From Ruminococcaceae bacterium UBA6392 (lineage in GTDB: Bacteria > Bacillota > Clostridia > Oscillospirales > Acutalibacteraceae), in assembly GCA_002438685.1 (NCBI GenBank), contig DJQG01000129.1, positions 11,685-30,625 on the forward strand: a DNA stretch of 18,941 nucleotides. Reading direction: 5' to 3'. The notes below the pieces were generated by a model, which did no database searches, was not told the origin of the DNA, and saw nothing but the letters and a program-made list of their open reading frames with translations. This document shows positions 1 to 6,941 of the stretch, in pieces (positions within the stretch are counted from its first letter, which is position 1; the number at the start of each line of letters is the position of its first letter). The position numbers and the translations under genes were made by a program.

Positions 1-171
1 TACACGGATATAAGTTATTCCTCCGTTTTTTATTTCAACCGTAACCGAAGAAGAGCCCGCATCTATTGCGTTCTCCATAAGCTCTTTTATAACGGATGCG
101 GGTCTTTCGACAACTTCGCCCGCGGCAATAAGCTCCGCTATTTCTTTTGGCAAAATTTTTATCTTCGGCAT
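1..171 (-). CDS. mutL: DNA mismatch repair protein MutL, N-terminal fragment (cut by window edge)
   Basis: Only the first 57 codons are inside the window; the gene continues past the left edge. The ATG at 171-169 follows a strong AGGAGG site. The visible protein is the start of the MutL GHKL ATPase domain: IAAGEVVERPAS at about residues 15-26, then KELMENAIDAG at 29-39. E30 aligns with the catalytic Glu29 of E. coli MutL and N34 with the Mg/ATP-binding Asn33. MutL couples mismatch recognition by MutS to downstream repair. It starts 12 bases after the mutS stop, so the two are co-transcribed. Whether this MutL carries the C-terminal endonuclease domain usual in Firmicutes cannot be seen. The identification is very secure despite the short fragment. 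Confidence 0.96.
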   Translation of the reverse strand, partial: MPKIKILPKEIAELIAAGEVVERPASVIKELMENAIDAGSSSVTVEIKNGGITYIRV

Positions 172-183
172 GGTTTCCTCCTG

Positions 184-2802
184 TTATATTTCTTTTGCGC
201 TCTTTGTCAGCTCATACAGCACGCCCATTGCCTCTATCGGCGTCAGCGTGTTAACATCGAGTACTTTAAGTTTTTCAACTATCTCATTTGAACTGTTCTG
301 ACCGAACGAAATCTGTCCGGCGTCGGGTTCAGCAGCTGTGCTCGGTTCACGGTCGCGAACGAGCACAAGTCCGCTCTCTTCGAGTTCCTTGAGAACTTTT
401 TTTGCCCTCTCGACAACCGGCTTCGGAACTCCGGCGAGCTTTGCAACTTCGATTCCGTAGCTTCCGTCCGCTCCTCCGCGAACTATACGGCGCAGGAAGG
501 TTATATCATCGCCGCGCTTTTTGACGGCTATATTGTAGTTCTTGACGCCGTCTATCTGACCCTCGAGCTCAGTCAGCTCGTGATAATGAGTGGCAAAAAG
601 AGTCTTTGCGCCGATGCGCTTTTTGTCGGCGGCATATTCGAGCACTGCTCGCGCAATACTCATGCCGTCGAAAGTGGAAGTACCTCTTCCTATCTCGTCG
701 AAAATTATAAGGCTTCTCGAAGTTGCGTTATTGAGTATCGATGCGACCTCGCTCATCTCGACCATAAATGTCGACTGACCGGCTGAAAGGTCATCGGATG
801 CGCCGATTCGCGTAAATACGCTGTCAACTATTCCGAGCTCCGCGCTCGCGGCGGGAACAAAGCTTCCTGCCTGCGCCATGACGCAGACGAGTGCAACCTG
901 GCGCATATATGTGGATTTACCCGCCATATTGGGACCGGTTATTATCGCACAGCGGTCGTCGGCGCAATCGAGAATAGTATCGTTCGGGACGAACGGTTCA
1001 CCGTTGAGCATCTTTTCAACGACAGGGTGACGACCTTCGTTTATCTTTATAACCGGCTCTGCGGACATCTGCGGGCAGACATAGTTATTCTCGAGCGCTG
1101 CCTGGGCAAACGAGCAGAGAACGTCGAGCTGCGCCACTGCCGCAGCGGTACGCTGAACTCTGGCAAGCTCTGCGCCGGTGCGTTTTCTGATATCATCAAA
1201 AATCTCGTATTCGAGCTTGACTATTCTGTCCTGCGCTCCGAGGACTTTTGCCTCAAGGTCTTTTAGCTCTTGGGTAATGAATCTCTCGCAGTTTGCAAGA
1301 GTCTGTTTTCTTATATATTCATCGGGTACAAGCTCTTTGTAAGCGTTGGGCACTTCTATGTAGTAGCCGAATACCCTGTTATATCCTATTTTAAGTTTCG
1401 CTATTCCGGTCTTTTCCTGCTCCTGCTGCTGAATGGCGGCAATATAATCCTTGCCGTTTAAAACTATATCGCGCAGGGAATCAAGCTCCGGATGGAATCC
1501 GTCCTTTATCATGCCGCCCTCTCGAACGGAAAACGGCGGCTCTTCTACTATCGCGGCATCTATCAGCTCATAGATATCGGAGAGCGTGTCCATATTTTCG
1601 GCACACTCCTGCATCAGCGAGGACGAGAGTGCTGAGACTTTTTCCTTAAGCTCAGGCAAGCACGATGCCGCGAGCGCGAGCGCACGCAGATCTTTCGCAC
1701 CGGCAGTGCCGAACGATATTCTTGTTATAAGGCGCTCGAGGTCATGTATGCCAGACATACTTTCACTGAGTTCCTGTTTGGCTATAGGCTGAGAGACAAG
1801 CTCTGCTACGGCGTTATGGCGCTTTGTTATGCGTGCCATGCTGAGCAGTGGGCGTTCGAGCCATGCGCGAATCATTCGCTTGCCCATCGGGGTGCGGGTT
1901 TTATCGAGCACCCAGAGCAGAGAGCCGCGTTTTTCGCGATTTCTGAGAGTCTCGACTATTTCGAGGTTGCGCAAAGCCGCAACATCGAGGCGCATGAAAT
2001 TGAGTTCGGAGTAGAACGATATCGAAGATATGTTGTCAAGATCATTGCGCTGAACTTCGGTAAGATATTTGAGCGCCGCCCCAAGTGCCGGAACCGCCGC
2101 GCCTGTCTCGTTGAGCTCAAGCTCGGAGAGACTGTCTTTTTTGAAATGTTTGAGTATTATTTCGGCGCTTGACTGCGGATCGAAATAATCGTCGCCGAGC
2201 TCCTGCGCAAGAGCTTCTGTCTTGTTTGAAATGAACGAGAACACCTTGGTAAGAGAGGAAGATGCGGAGTTGAAAACTATCTCGCTGGGCATAAATCTGC
2301 CTATCTCGTTGATTATCTTATCAGGAAGCGCGGGAGCGGCAAGCTCGGTCAGGTTGACAGAACCCGTCGAGACATCTATAAAACAGACGCCCGCCGACTC
2401 ACCCGTAAAATACACGCTCGCGAGGAAATTGTTTCTGCCCTCGTTGAGCATGCTGTTTTCAATGACCGTACCGGGAGTCAGAACTCTAACGACTTCGCGC
2501 TTGACAAGACCCTTTGCAAGTGCGGGATCCTCCATCTGCTCGCATATGGCGACTTTGTAGCCCTTTGCAACAAGGCGCGCCATATAACTGTCTGCGCTGT
2601 GAAACGGCACTCCGCACATCGGGGCGCGCTCCTCCTGCCCGCAGGCTCTGCCTGTCAGCACAAGTTCGAGTTCGCGCGACGCAGTTACCGCATCGTCAAA
2701 GAACATCTCATAGAAATCACCGAGTCTGAACATCAGTATCGTATCGGGATATTTCTTTTTTGTTTCAAAATACTGTTTCATCATCGGAGAAAGCTCTGCC
2801 AT
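184..2802 (-). CDS. mutS: DNA mismatch repair protein MutS
   Basis: This is a full-length MutS of 872 residues, the usual size. It binds mispaired or looped DNA as a dimer clamp and recruits MutL. The mismatch-probing Phe-X-Glu is present as F30-Y31-E32 in GDFYEMF. The Walker A loop GPNMAGKST starts near residue 623, followed by Walker B FDEIGRGTSTFDG and the ATHYHEL motif of the ABC-type ATPase. The middle connector, lever and clamp regions are continuous, with no frameshift. The ATG at 2802-2800 is preceded by GAGAGGA about nine bases upstream. The gene sits 87 bases after the YlbF-like gene and 12 bases before mutL, and is probably transcribed from the miaB promoter. The short ATPase C-terminus still carries the VLYELTKSA segment typical of the family. 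Confidence 0.98.
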   Translation of the reverse strand: MAELSPMMKQYFETKKKYPDTILMFRLGDFYEMFFDDAVTASRELELVLTGRACGQEERAPMCGVPFHSADSYMARLVAKGYKVAICEQMEDPALAKGLVKREVVRVLTPGTVIENSMLNEGRNNFLASVYFTGESAGVCFIDVSTGSVNLTELAAPALPDKIINEIGRFMPSEIVFNSASSSLTKVFSFISNKTEALAQELGDDYFDPQSSAEIILKHFKKDSLSELELNETGAAVPALGAALKYLTEVQRNDLDNISSISFYSELNFMRLDVAALRNLEIVETLRNREKRGSLLWVLDKTRTPMGKRMIRAWLERPLLSMARITKRHNAVAELVSQPIAKQELSESMSGIHDLERLITRISFGTAGAKDLRALALAASCLPELKEKVSALSSSLMQECAENMDTLSDIYELIDAAIVEEPPFSVREGGMIKDGFHPELDSLRDIVLNGKDYIAAIQQQEQEKTGIAKLKIGYNRVFGYYIEVPNAYKELVPDEYIRKQTLANCERFITQELKDLEAKVLGAQDRIVKLEYEIFDDIRKRTGAELARVQRTAAAVAQLDVLCSFAQAALENNYVCPQMSAEPVIKINEGRHPVVEKMLNGEPFVPNDTILDCADDRCAIITGPNMAGKSTYMRQVALVCVMAQAGSFVPAASAELGIVDSVFTRIGASDDLSAGQSTFMVEMSEVASILNNATSRSLIIFDEIGRGTSTFDGMSIARAVLEYAADKKRIGAKTLFATHYHELTELEGQIDGVKNYNIAVKKRGDDITFLRRIVRGGADGSYGIEVAKLAGVPKPVVERAKKVLKELEESGLVLVRDREPSTAAEPDAGQISFGQNSSNEIVEKLKVLDVNTLTPIEAMGVLYELTKSAKEI

Positions 2803-2850
2803 TCCGATACCGTCCTCTCAGCGGCTGCGCCGCAAAATAAAAAGCTTTCG

Positions 2851-2875
2851 GCTCCGCGGGTGTTGTCCGCGGAGC
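2851..2875 (-). terminator. hairpin between ylbF-like gene and mutS, possible attenuating terminator
   Basis: A perfect 9-bp GC-rich inverted repeat (GCTCCGCGG and its complement) encloses a 7-base loop just after the YlbF-like stop. Reading the minus strand, a T-rich run (GCTTTTTATTTT) follows about five bases after the stem, so it resembles an intrinsic terminator with a spacer. As mutS and mutL lie downstream in the same direction, it may only lower their expression. It could instead be an mRNA-stabilising or processing hairpin. Confidence 0.45.
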
Positions 2876-2889
2876 AGGTTATGCAATAA

Positions 2890-3300
2890 TCAGCAGCCCG
2901 AGCAGCCGGAGCAATCTCCGCCGCAGTGATGGTGCTCTTCTTCGGGTTCGCAGGTTGCGGGGTCTTCGCCCTGAATGCAAAGAGCAAGGATGCCGGTGAT
3001 ATAATGCATCATTTCATCTATCTCGGCTCTCGCAACTTCGTAGTCGCGCATATGCTCGTTTTCCATGACCTTCTTGTAAAGATCGTTGAACTCGGTCTCG
3101 TATGCGGCAAGCTTCTGCTCGTTGGCGTCTTCCTTGCTTGCCTCATGCTGATAAGACATATGAACGAGCTGGATCTTGCCCATAAGGTCGTTGAGATCCT
3201 TGTCCTCTTCGTTTGCCTTCTGAGCTGCCTGGAACTTTGCGTATCTGTCATCCTGCTGGATAGCTGCGCCGAGTTCTCTTGTAAGTTTGATAATGTCCAT
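2890..3300 (-). CDS. YlbF/YmcA-family protein with Cys/His-rich C-terminal tail
   Basis: This 136-residue acidic, mostly helical protein matches the YlbF/YmcA (RicF/RicA) family in length and in its N-terminal pattern (LGAAIQQDDRYAKFQAAQKA, then a long helical stretch). In Bacillus, YlbF, YmcA and YaaT form a complex that affects RNase Y-dependent mRNA maturation, competence and sporulation, and that carries Fe-S clusters. Here the last 30 residues contain C108, C117, C126, C130, C133 and C136 plus H123-H125, ending in CGGDCSGCSGC. That fits metal or Fe-S ligation (inference). The ATG at 3300-3298 follows AAGGAG. The gene lies 59 bases after miaB and 87 before mutS. Which paralogue it is, and whether it acts on RNase Y here, cannot be decided from this window. 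Confidence 0.85.
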   Translation of the reverse strand: MDIIKLTRELGAAIQQDDRYAKFQAAQKANEEDKDLNDLMGKIQLVHMSYQHEASKEDANEQKLAAYETEFNDLYKKVMENEHMRDYEVARAEIDEMMHYITGILALCIQGEDPATCEPEEEHHHCGGDCSGCSGC

Positions 3301-3359
3301 AACTGTACTCCTTGAAATTTATCTTATATCATTATCCGCAAAGCGGAGATATAGCATTT

Positions 3360-4787
3360 TTAATCGGCGAGTTCGCCTTTAAGCATCCATATCAGAGCTT
3401 CGGTCACTCTGACTGTTCTGAATGAACCTATAACTGACTCGCCCGCCGGGAACTCGATTATTATATTGCCCTGCGTTCTGCCTGATATATAGCCGTCTTT
3501 TTTCGCCTTTGATTCGCAGAGAACGCAGTATTCCCTGCCGACCATCGCAGAGGTTCGCACCGCCGCGATCTTCTCCTGCGTGGCACAGAGCTCCGAGAAC
3601 CACTTGCCTTTTTCTTCGCGCGAAACGGGGTCGTCCATCTTTGCGGCGCGGGTACCCTCGCGCGGCGAGAAAATGAAAGTATAAAGCGATGTGTACTGCG
3701 CTTTTTCAATAAGCTTCACGGTGTCGAGAAACTCTTCGTAAGTCTCTCCGGGGAAGCCGACAATTATATCGCTCGTCACCGAAAGCTCCGGCATGACACT
3801 GCGGGCATATTCAAGTAGGGAGAGATATTTTTCAGCCGTATATCCGCGGTTCATTGCTTTTAGCACCCTGTCGTTTCCGCACTGGACGGGAAGGTGCAGA
3901 TGCTTTGCAACCTTTTCGCACTGCGCCATAGTATCAAGCAGCTCGTGCGTACAGTCCTTAGGGTGCGAGGTCATGAAACGTATAATAAAATCGCCGTCGA
4001 TATTATTTATCTCGCGCAGAAGAGACGCAAAATTCATCTCGCCCTCGCGGTCGTTTCCGTAGGAATTGACATTCTGTCCGAGCAGGGTTATCTCTTTATA
4101 TCCGTTCCTGACAAGCTCGCGCGCCTCGCTGATTATAATATCGCTGCTGCGGCTGCGCTCGCGTCCGCGGACATAGGGAACTATGCAGTAAGTGCAAAAA
4201 TTATTGCACCCGTACATTATCGGCAGCCACGCTTTGAAGGTGCTGTCTCTGTGCAGAGGCAAATCCTCCGCGATAACACCGTCGGAATTTTCGATATCAA
4301 ACACACGCTTGCCGGTAGACAGAGCACGATAAAGCAGCTCCGGGAATTTATGCGCGGCATGAGTGCCGAAAACTATATCGACAAACGGATAGCTCTTCTG
4401 AATCTTTTCGGCTATTCTCTCCTGCTGCATCATGCATCCGCAGAGGATTATTTTGAAGTCAGGATTCTTCTCTTTTATTTTCTTGAGCGCACCGACATTT
4501 CCGAAGAGTCTGTCTTCGGCGTGCTCACGGACGGCGCAGGTGTTGAACAGCGATATATCCGCGTTTTCCGGCGCTTCGGTGAATCCGAAGCCCATTTTTT
4601 CAAGCAGGCCTTTGAGTCTCTCACTATCGGCAACATTTCCCTGGCAGCCGAAAGTGTGAACATAGGCGAGCGGTCTGCGCCCGTCAAGGCGCGTTTCAAG
4701 CACTGTATGCACAAGTCCGCAGAACTCCATCTGTCTGTCGAGCTCCTCCTGCGGAACAATTATGTTTCTGTCTTTGGAAAGCGGCAA
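3360..4787 (-). CDS. miaB: tRNA-2-methylthio-N6-dimethylallyladenosine synthase MiaB
   Basis: MiaB is a radical SAM methylthiotransferase that adds a 2-methylthio group to isopentenyl-adenosine 37 of tRNAs reading UNN codons. The 475-residue protein has the expected order. The N-terminal UPF0004 domain has cluster ligands C48 (FGCQ), C84 (NTCAVRE) and C118 (CGCM). The radical SAM domain has C194, C198 and C201 in YGCNNFCTYC, followed by VPYVRGRERSR. A C-terminal TRAM domain follows. The start is TTG (4787-4785), chosen because GGAGGAG lies seven bases upstream and the reading frame begins at that point. The related MtaB and RimO lack this close match to the VPYxRGRExSR signature. It is the first gene of the minus-strand operon leading to ylbF-like, mutS and mutL. 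Confidence 0.96.
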   Translation of the reverse strand: MPLSKDRNIIVPQEELDRQMEFCGLVHTVLETRLDGRRPLAYVHTFGCQGNVADSERLKGLLEKMGFGFTEAPENADISLFNTCAVREHAEDRLFGNVGALKKIKEKNPDFKIILCGCMMQQERIAEKIQKSYPFVDIVFGTHAAHKFPELLYRALSTGKRVFDIENSDGVIAEDLPLHRDSTFKAWLPIMYGCNNFCTYCIVPYVRGRERSRSSDIIISEARELVRNGYKEITLLGQNVNSYGNDREGEMNFASLLREINNIDGDFIIRFMTSHPKDCTHELLDTMAQCEKVAKHLHLPVQCGNDRVLKAMNRGYTAEKYLSLLEYARSVMPELSVTSDIIVGFPGETYEEFLDTVKLIEKAQYTSLYTFIFSPREGTRAAKMDDPVSREEKGKWFSELCATQEKIAAVRTSAMVGREYCVLCESKAKKDGYISGRTQGNIIIEFPAGESVIGSFRTVRVTEALIWMLKGELAD

Positions 4788-4794
4788 ATCAGTT

Positions 4795-4801
4795 CTCCTC
4801 C
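4795..4801 (-). promoter_or_regulatory. ribosome binding site fixing the TTG start of miaB
   Basis: GGAGGAG on the minus strand stands seven bases before the TTG codon at 4787-4785. The optimal spacing makes the TTG the probable start although it is a rarer codon. Confidence 0.8.
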
Positions 4802-4821
4802 GAAAAATTTTTAATCAGTTT

Positions 4822-4850
4822 ATTATACAACGAAAAGCGAATTTGTACAA
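4822..4850 (-). promoter_or_regulatory. sigma-A-type promoter of the miaB-ylbF-mutS-mutL operon
   Basis: On the minus strand, TTGTAC (4850-4845) and a perfect TATAAT (4827-4822) are separated by exactly 17 bases. The -10 box lies 34 bases before the miaB start, giving a short leader. Both boxes fall in an AT-rich intergenic region between divergent genes. Confidence 0.75.
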
Positions 4851-4919
4851 GCTTAATAATATAAAAACTTCTGTATAATTTACAAAATCCGTGTTAATAA
4901 AAAAATTTTCTTTCAAGGC

Positions 4920-4948
4920 TGTTAATAAAACTAAAAATAGGCTATAAT
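4920..4948 (+). promoter_or_regulatory. probable promoter of the thioredoxin-reductase-like gene
   Basis: A perfect TATAAT lies at 4943-4948, 30 bases before the ATG. The best -35 candidates are weak: TGTTAA at 4920-4925 with a 17-base spacer, or CTGTTA one base to the left with 18. A weak -35 next to a perfect -10 may mean the promoter needs an activator. Confidence 0.55.
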
Positions 4949-4978
4949 CATCATATGTTATTTTAATCGGAGGCACAT

Positions 4979-5857
4979 ATGGACAGGCACTACGATATAA
5001 CCGTTATAGGCAGCGGTCCCGCGGGGCTGTCGGCGGCGCTCTATGTAAAGCGCGCCGGACTCACCTGCGCCGTTATCGGCAAGGACGGCGGAGCGCTGGA
5101 AAAAGCGGAAAAGATAGAAAATTATTTCGGAACGGGAGCGATTTCCGGAGCGGAGCTTGTAAAACGCGGCGTTGAGCAGGCAAAAGAACTGGGAGCGGAT
5201 ATATTCGAAGAAGAGGTTTTTTCGCTCGGTTGGAGCGGTAATTACACTGTATCGTGCTCTGAAGATAACTTCATCTCCCCTGCCGTTATAATCGCGACCG
5301 GCTCGGCGAGAAAAAGTGTGAATATCCCCGGCATCAAAGAATTCGAGGGAAAAGGCGTCAGCTACTGCGCAGTCTGCGATGCGTTTTTCTATCGCGGAAA
5401 AAATATTGCAGTGCTCGGAAACGGCGCATATGCACTGCACGAGATAGGCGATCTTTCTGGAGTCGCAGGAAGCATTACCCTGCTCACAAACGGCGTCGAA
5501 CCGAACGGAGACTTCGGCAATATAAAAATCATAACCGATCCGATAGATTCGCTTTACGGCGAAAACAGGCTCGGCGGAGTTAATTTCAAAGACGGTTCGA
5601 GCCTGCCTGTCTCCGGGCTGTTTATCGCGCTCGGGAGCGCCGCCGCAAGCGACCTTGCAAAGAAAGTCGGCGCACCGATTGAAGGAAACTCGATAAAAGT
5701 CGGCGCCGATATGTCAACGGGGCTGCCGGGGCTTTTCGCCGCTGGAGACTGCACGGGCGGTCTGCTGCAAGTAAGCGTCGCCGTCGGCGAGGGCGCAAAA
5801 GCGGCGATGAGCGCGATAAAATTCGTAAAATCATCCGGCGGGAGGAACGGCAATTGA
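4979..5857 (+). CDS. thioredoxin reductase-like FAD flavoprotein lacking the NADPH signature
   Basis: This 292-residue protein has the fold and length of low-molecular-weight thioredoxin reductases, which move electrons to thioredoxin through FAD and a redox disulfide. An FAD-binding GSGPAG is at residues 11-16, the redox motif CAVC at C130-C133, and the second FAD motif LFAAGDCTGG near the C-terminus. The second dinucleotide loop is the unusual GNGAYA (147-152). The HRRxxxR segment that binds the NADPH 2'-phosphate is replaced by LTNGVEPNG at about 167-175. Clostridial flavin-type ferredoxin-dependent thioredoxin reductases show a similar loss, so the electron donor may not be NADPH (inference). 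GGAGG precedes the ATG. The TGA overlaps the TTG start of the next gene by four bases, indicating translational coupling. No thioredoxin gene is nearby. Confidence 0.88.
   Translation: MDRHYDITVIGSGPAGLSAALYVKRAGLTCAVIGKDGGALEKAEKIENYFGTGAISGAELVKRGVEQAKELGADIFEEEVFSLGWSGNYTVSCSEDNFISPAVIIATGSARKSVNIPGIKEFEGKGVSYCAVCDAFFYRGKNIAVLGNGAYALHEIGDLSGVAGSITLLTNGVEPNGDFGNIKIITDPIDSLYGENRLGGVNFKDGSSLPVSGLFIALGSAAASDLAKKVGAPIEGNSIKVGADMSTGLPGLFAAGDCTGGLLQVSVAVGEGAKAAMSAIKFVKSSGGRNGN
5841..5846 (+). promoter_or_regulatory. ribosome binding site for the TTG-initiated pseudouridine synthase
   Basis: GGAGGA inside the end of the upstream gene lies seven bases before the TTG at 5854-5856. This decides the non-ATG start and implies coupled translation across the TTGA overlap. 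Confidence 0.8.
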
Positions 5858-6816
5858 AAAGTTTTACTATAGGGAAAAACGATGCCAATCAACGCGTTGA
5901 CAAATTCATAAAAAAGACCGTTCCGAATCTTCCCGATTCACTGATGTACAAATACATCAGACTCAAGCGCATAAAACTCAACGGCAAGCGGTGTGAGATA
6001 TCCACACGCCTGAAAGGAGGCGACAAAGTGGATATGTACATAAACGACGAATTTTTCGAGCAGCGGTTCGACAGATACGATTTCATGCACGCTTCGATGA
6101 ATCTCACGGTCATCTACGAAGACGAGAATATAATGCTGCTCGACAAAAAAGTCGGACTTCTTTCGCACCCCGACGAGCGCGAATACAACGATACACTGCT
6201 GACCAGAATCAAGCGGTATCTCTACGAAAAGGGCGAATATGACCCGTCGGACGAAAACTCTTTTGCACCGGCTCTCATAAACAGAATCGACCGCAACACA
6301 GGCGGAATAGTCATGGCCGCAAAGAAAGCAGAAGCCCTGAGAATTATGAACCAGAAGCTCAAGGACAGAGAAATAAAGAAATTTTATCTTTGTGTTGTCC
6401 ACGGAACATTGAAAGAAAAAGAAGGCATCCTGCACGGCTGGCTGACAAAAGACGAAAAGAAGAATCTTGTCAAAGTATTCACCCGACAGACAGACGGTTC
6501 TAAAGAAATAAAGACAAAATACCGCGTGCTTGCAGAAAACAAAAATATGAGTCTTGTTGAGGTCGAACTGCTGACGGGGCGCACGCATCAGATCAGAGCT
6601 CACTTCGCATCGATAGGTCATCCCCTGCTCGGCGACGGAAAATACGGGCGCAATTCAATGAATAAAGAAAGCGGATATAAAAAACAGTTCCTGTATTCAT
6701 ATAAGCTCAGGTTTGAATTCGTTACAGACGCGCATTCGCTCAACTATCTCAACGGCAAGCAGTTTGAAGTTAATAATGTGTGGTTCAAAGACGCATTTCT
6801 AAAAGGCGAGCTGTAA
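5854..6816 (+). CDS. RluA-family pseudouridine synthase with S4 domain
   Basis: This 320-residue enzyme isomerises uridine to pseudouridine in rRNA or tRNA. Residues about 10-65 form an S4 RNA-binding domain (RVDKFIKKTVPNLP, then a KGGDKVDMYI end). The synthase domain carries the catalytic motif RIDRNTGG with Asp146. Most RluA enzymes read HRLDRDTSG there, so the motif is slightly divergent but keeps the Asp. A later GRTHQIRAHFASIGHPLLGD block confirms the RluA/RluC/RluD group. Similarity is closest to RluC/RluD-type large-subunit enzymes, but the target position cannot be read from sequence. The start is TTG at 5854, overlapping the stop of the reductase-like gene. No clear terminator follows; the next gene has its own promoter. 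Confidence 0.93.
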   Translation: MKSFTIGKNDANQRVDKFIKKTVPNLPDSLMYKYIRLKRIKLNGKRCEISTRLKGGDKVDMYINDEFFEQRFDRYDFMHASMNLTVIYEDENIMLLDKKVGLLSHPDEREYNDTLLTRIKRYLYEKGEYDPSDENSFAPALINRIDRNTGGIVMAAKKAEALRIMNQKLKDREIKKFYLCVVHGTLKEKEGILHGWLTKDEKKNLVKVFTRQTDGSKEIKTKYRVLAENKNMSLVEVELLTGRTHQIRAHFASIGHPLLGDGKYGRNSMNKESGYKKQFLYSYKLRFEFVTDAHSLNYLNGKQFEVNNVWFKDAFLKGEL

Positions 6817-6854
6817 TTTGATTATGAACTAACTATAAAACTTGCAAATTCGGC

Positions 6855-6883
6855 TTGTCAAAACTAATAAAATAGTATAAAAT
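6855..6883 (+). promoter_or_regulatory. promoter of the PrsA-type foldase gene
   Basis: TTGTCA (6855-6860) and TAAAAT (6878-6883) are 17 bases apart, each matching the sigma-A consensus at five of six positions. The boxes lie about 60 bases before the ATG, leaving a leader of roughly 50 bases. Confidence 0.7.
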
Positions 6884-6941
6884 AAAAATGTTATAGACCG
6901 TCAGGTCAAATCAACCTTAACAAAGAAAAGGATGAAAAAGA

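Noticed and set aside
2781..2987. A 68-codon minus-strand frame spanning the gap between the YlbF-like gene and mutS.
   Set aside because: It overlaps both genes out of frame, includes the terminator-like hairpin, and has no ribosome site or family resemblance.
3335..3347. A small hairpin (TCCGC-AAA-GCGGA) between miaB and the YlbF-like gene.
   Set aside because: Five base pairs and no T run; too weak to call as a terminator or regulator.
3894..4814. A long open frame on the plus strand opposite miaB.
   Set aside because: It is antisense to the clear radical SAM motifs of miaB and encodes no recognisable domain; it arises from codon-biased composition.
4874..4879. An additional TATAAT on the plus strand.
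   Set aside because: No -35 at a workable distance, and it lies about 100 bases from the start; AT-rich background is enough.
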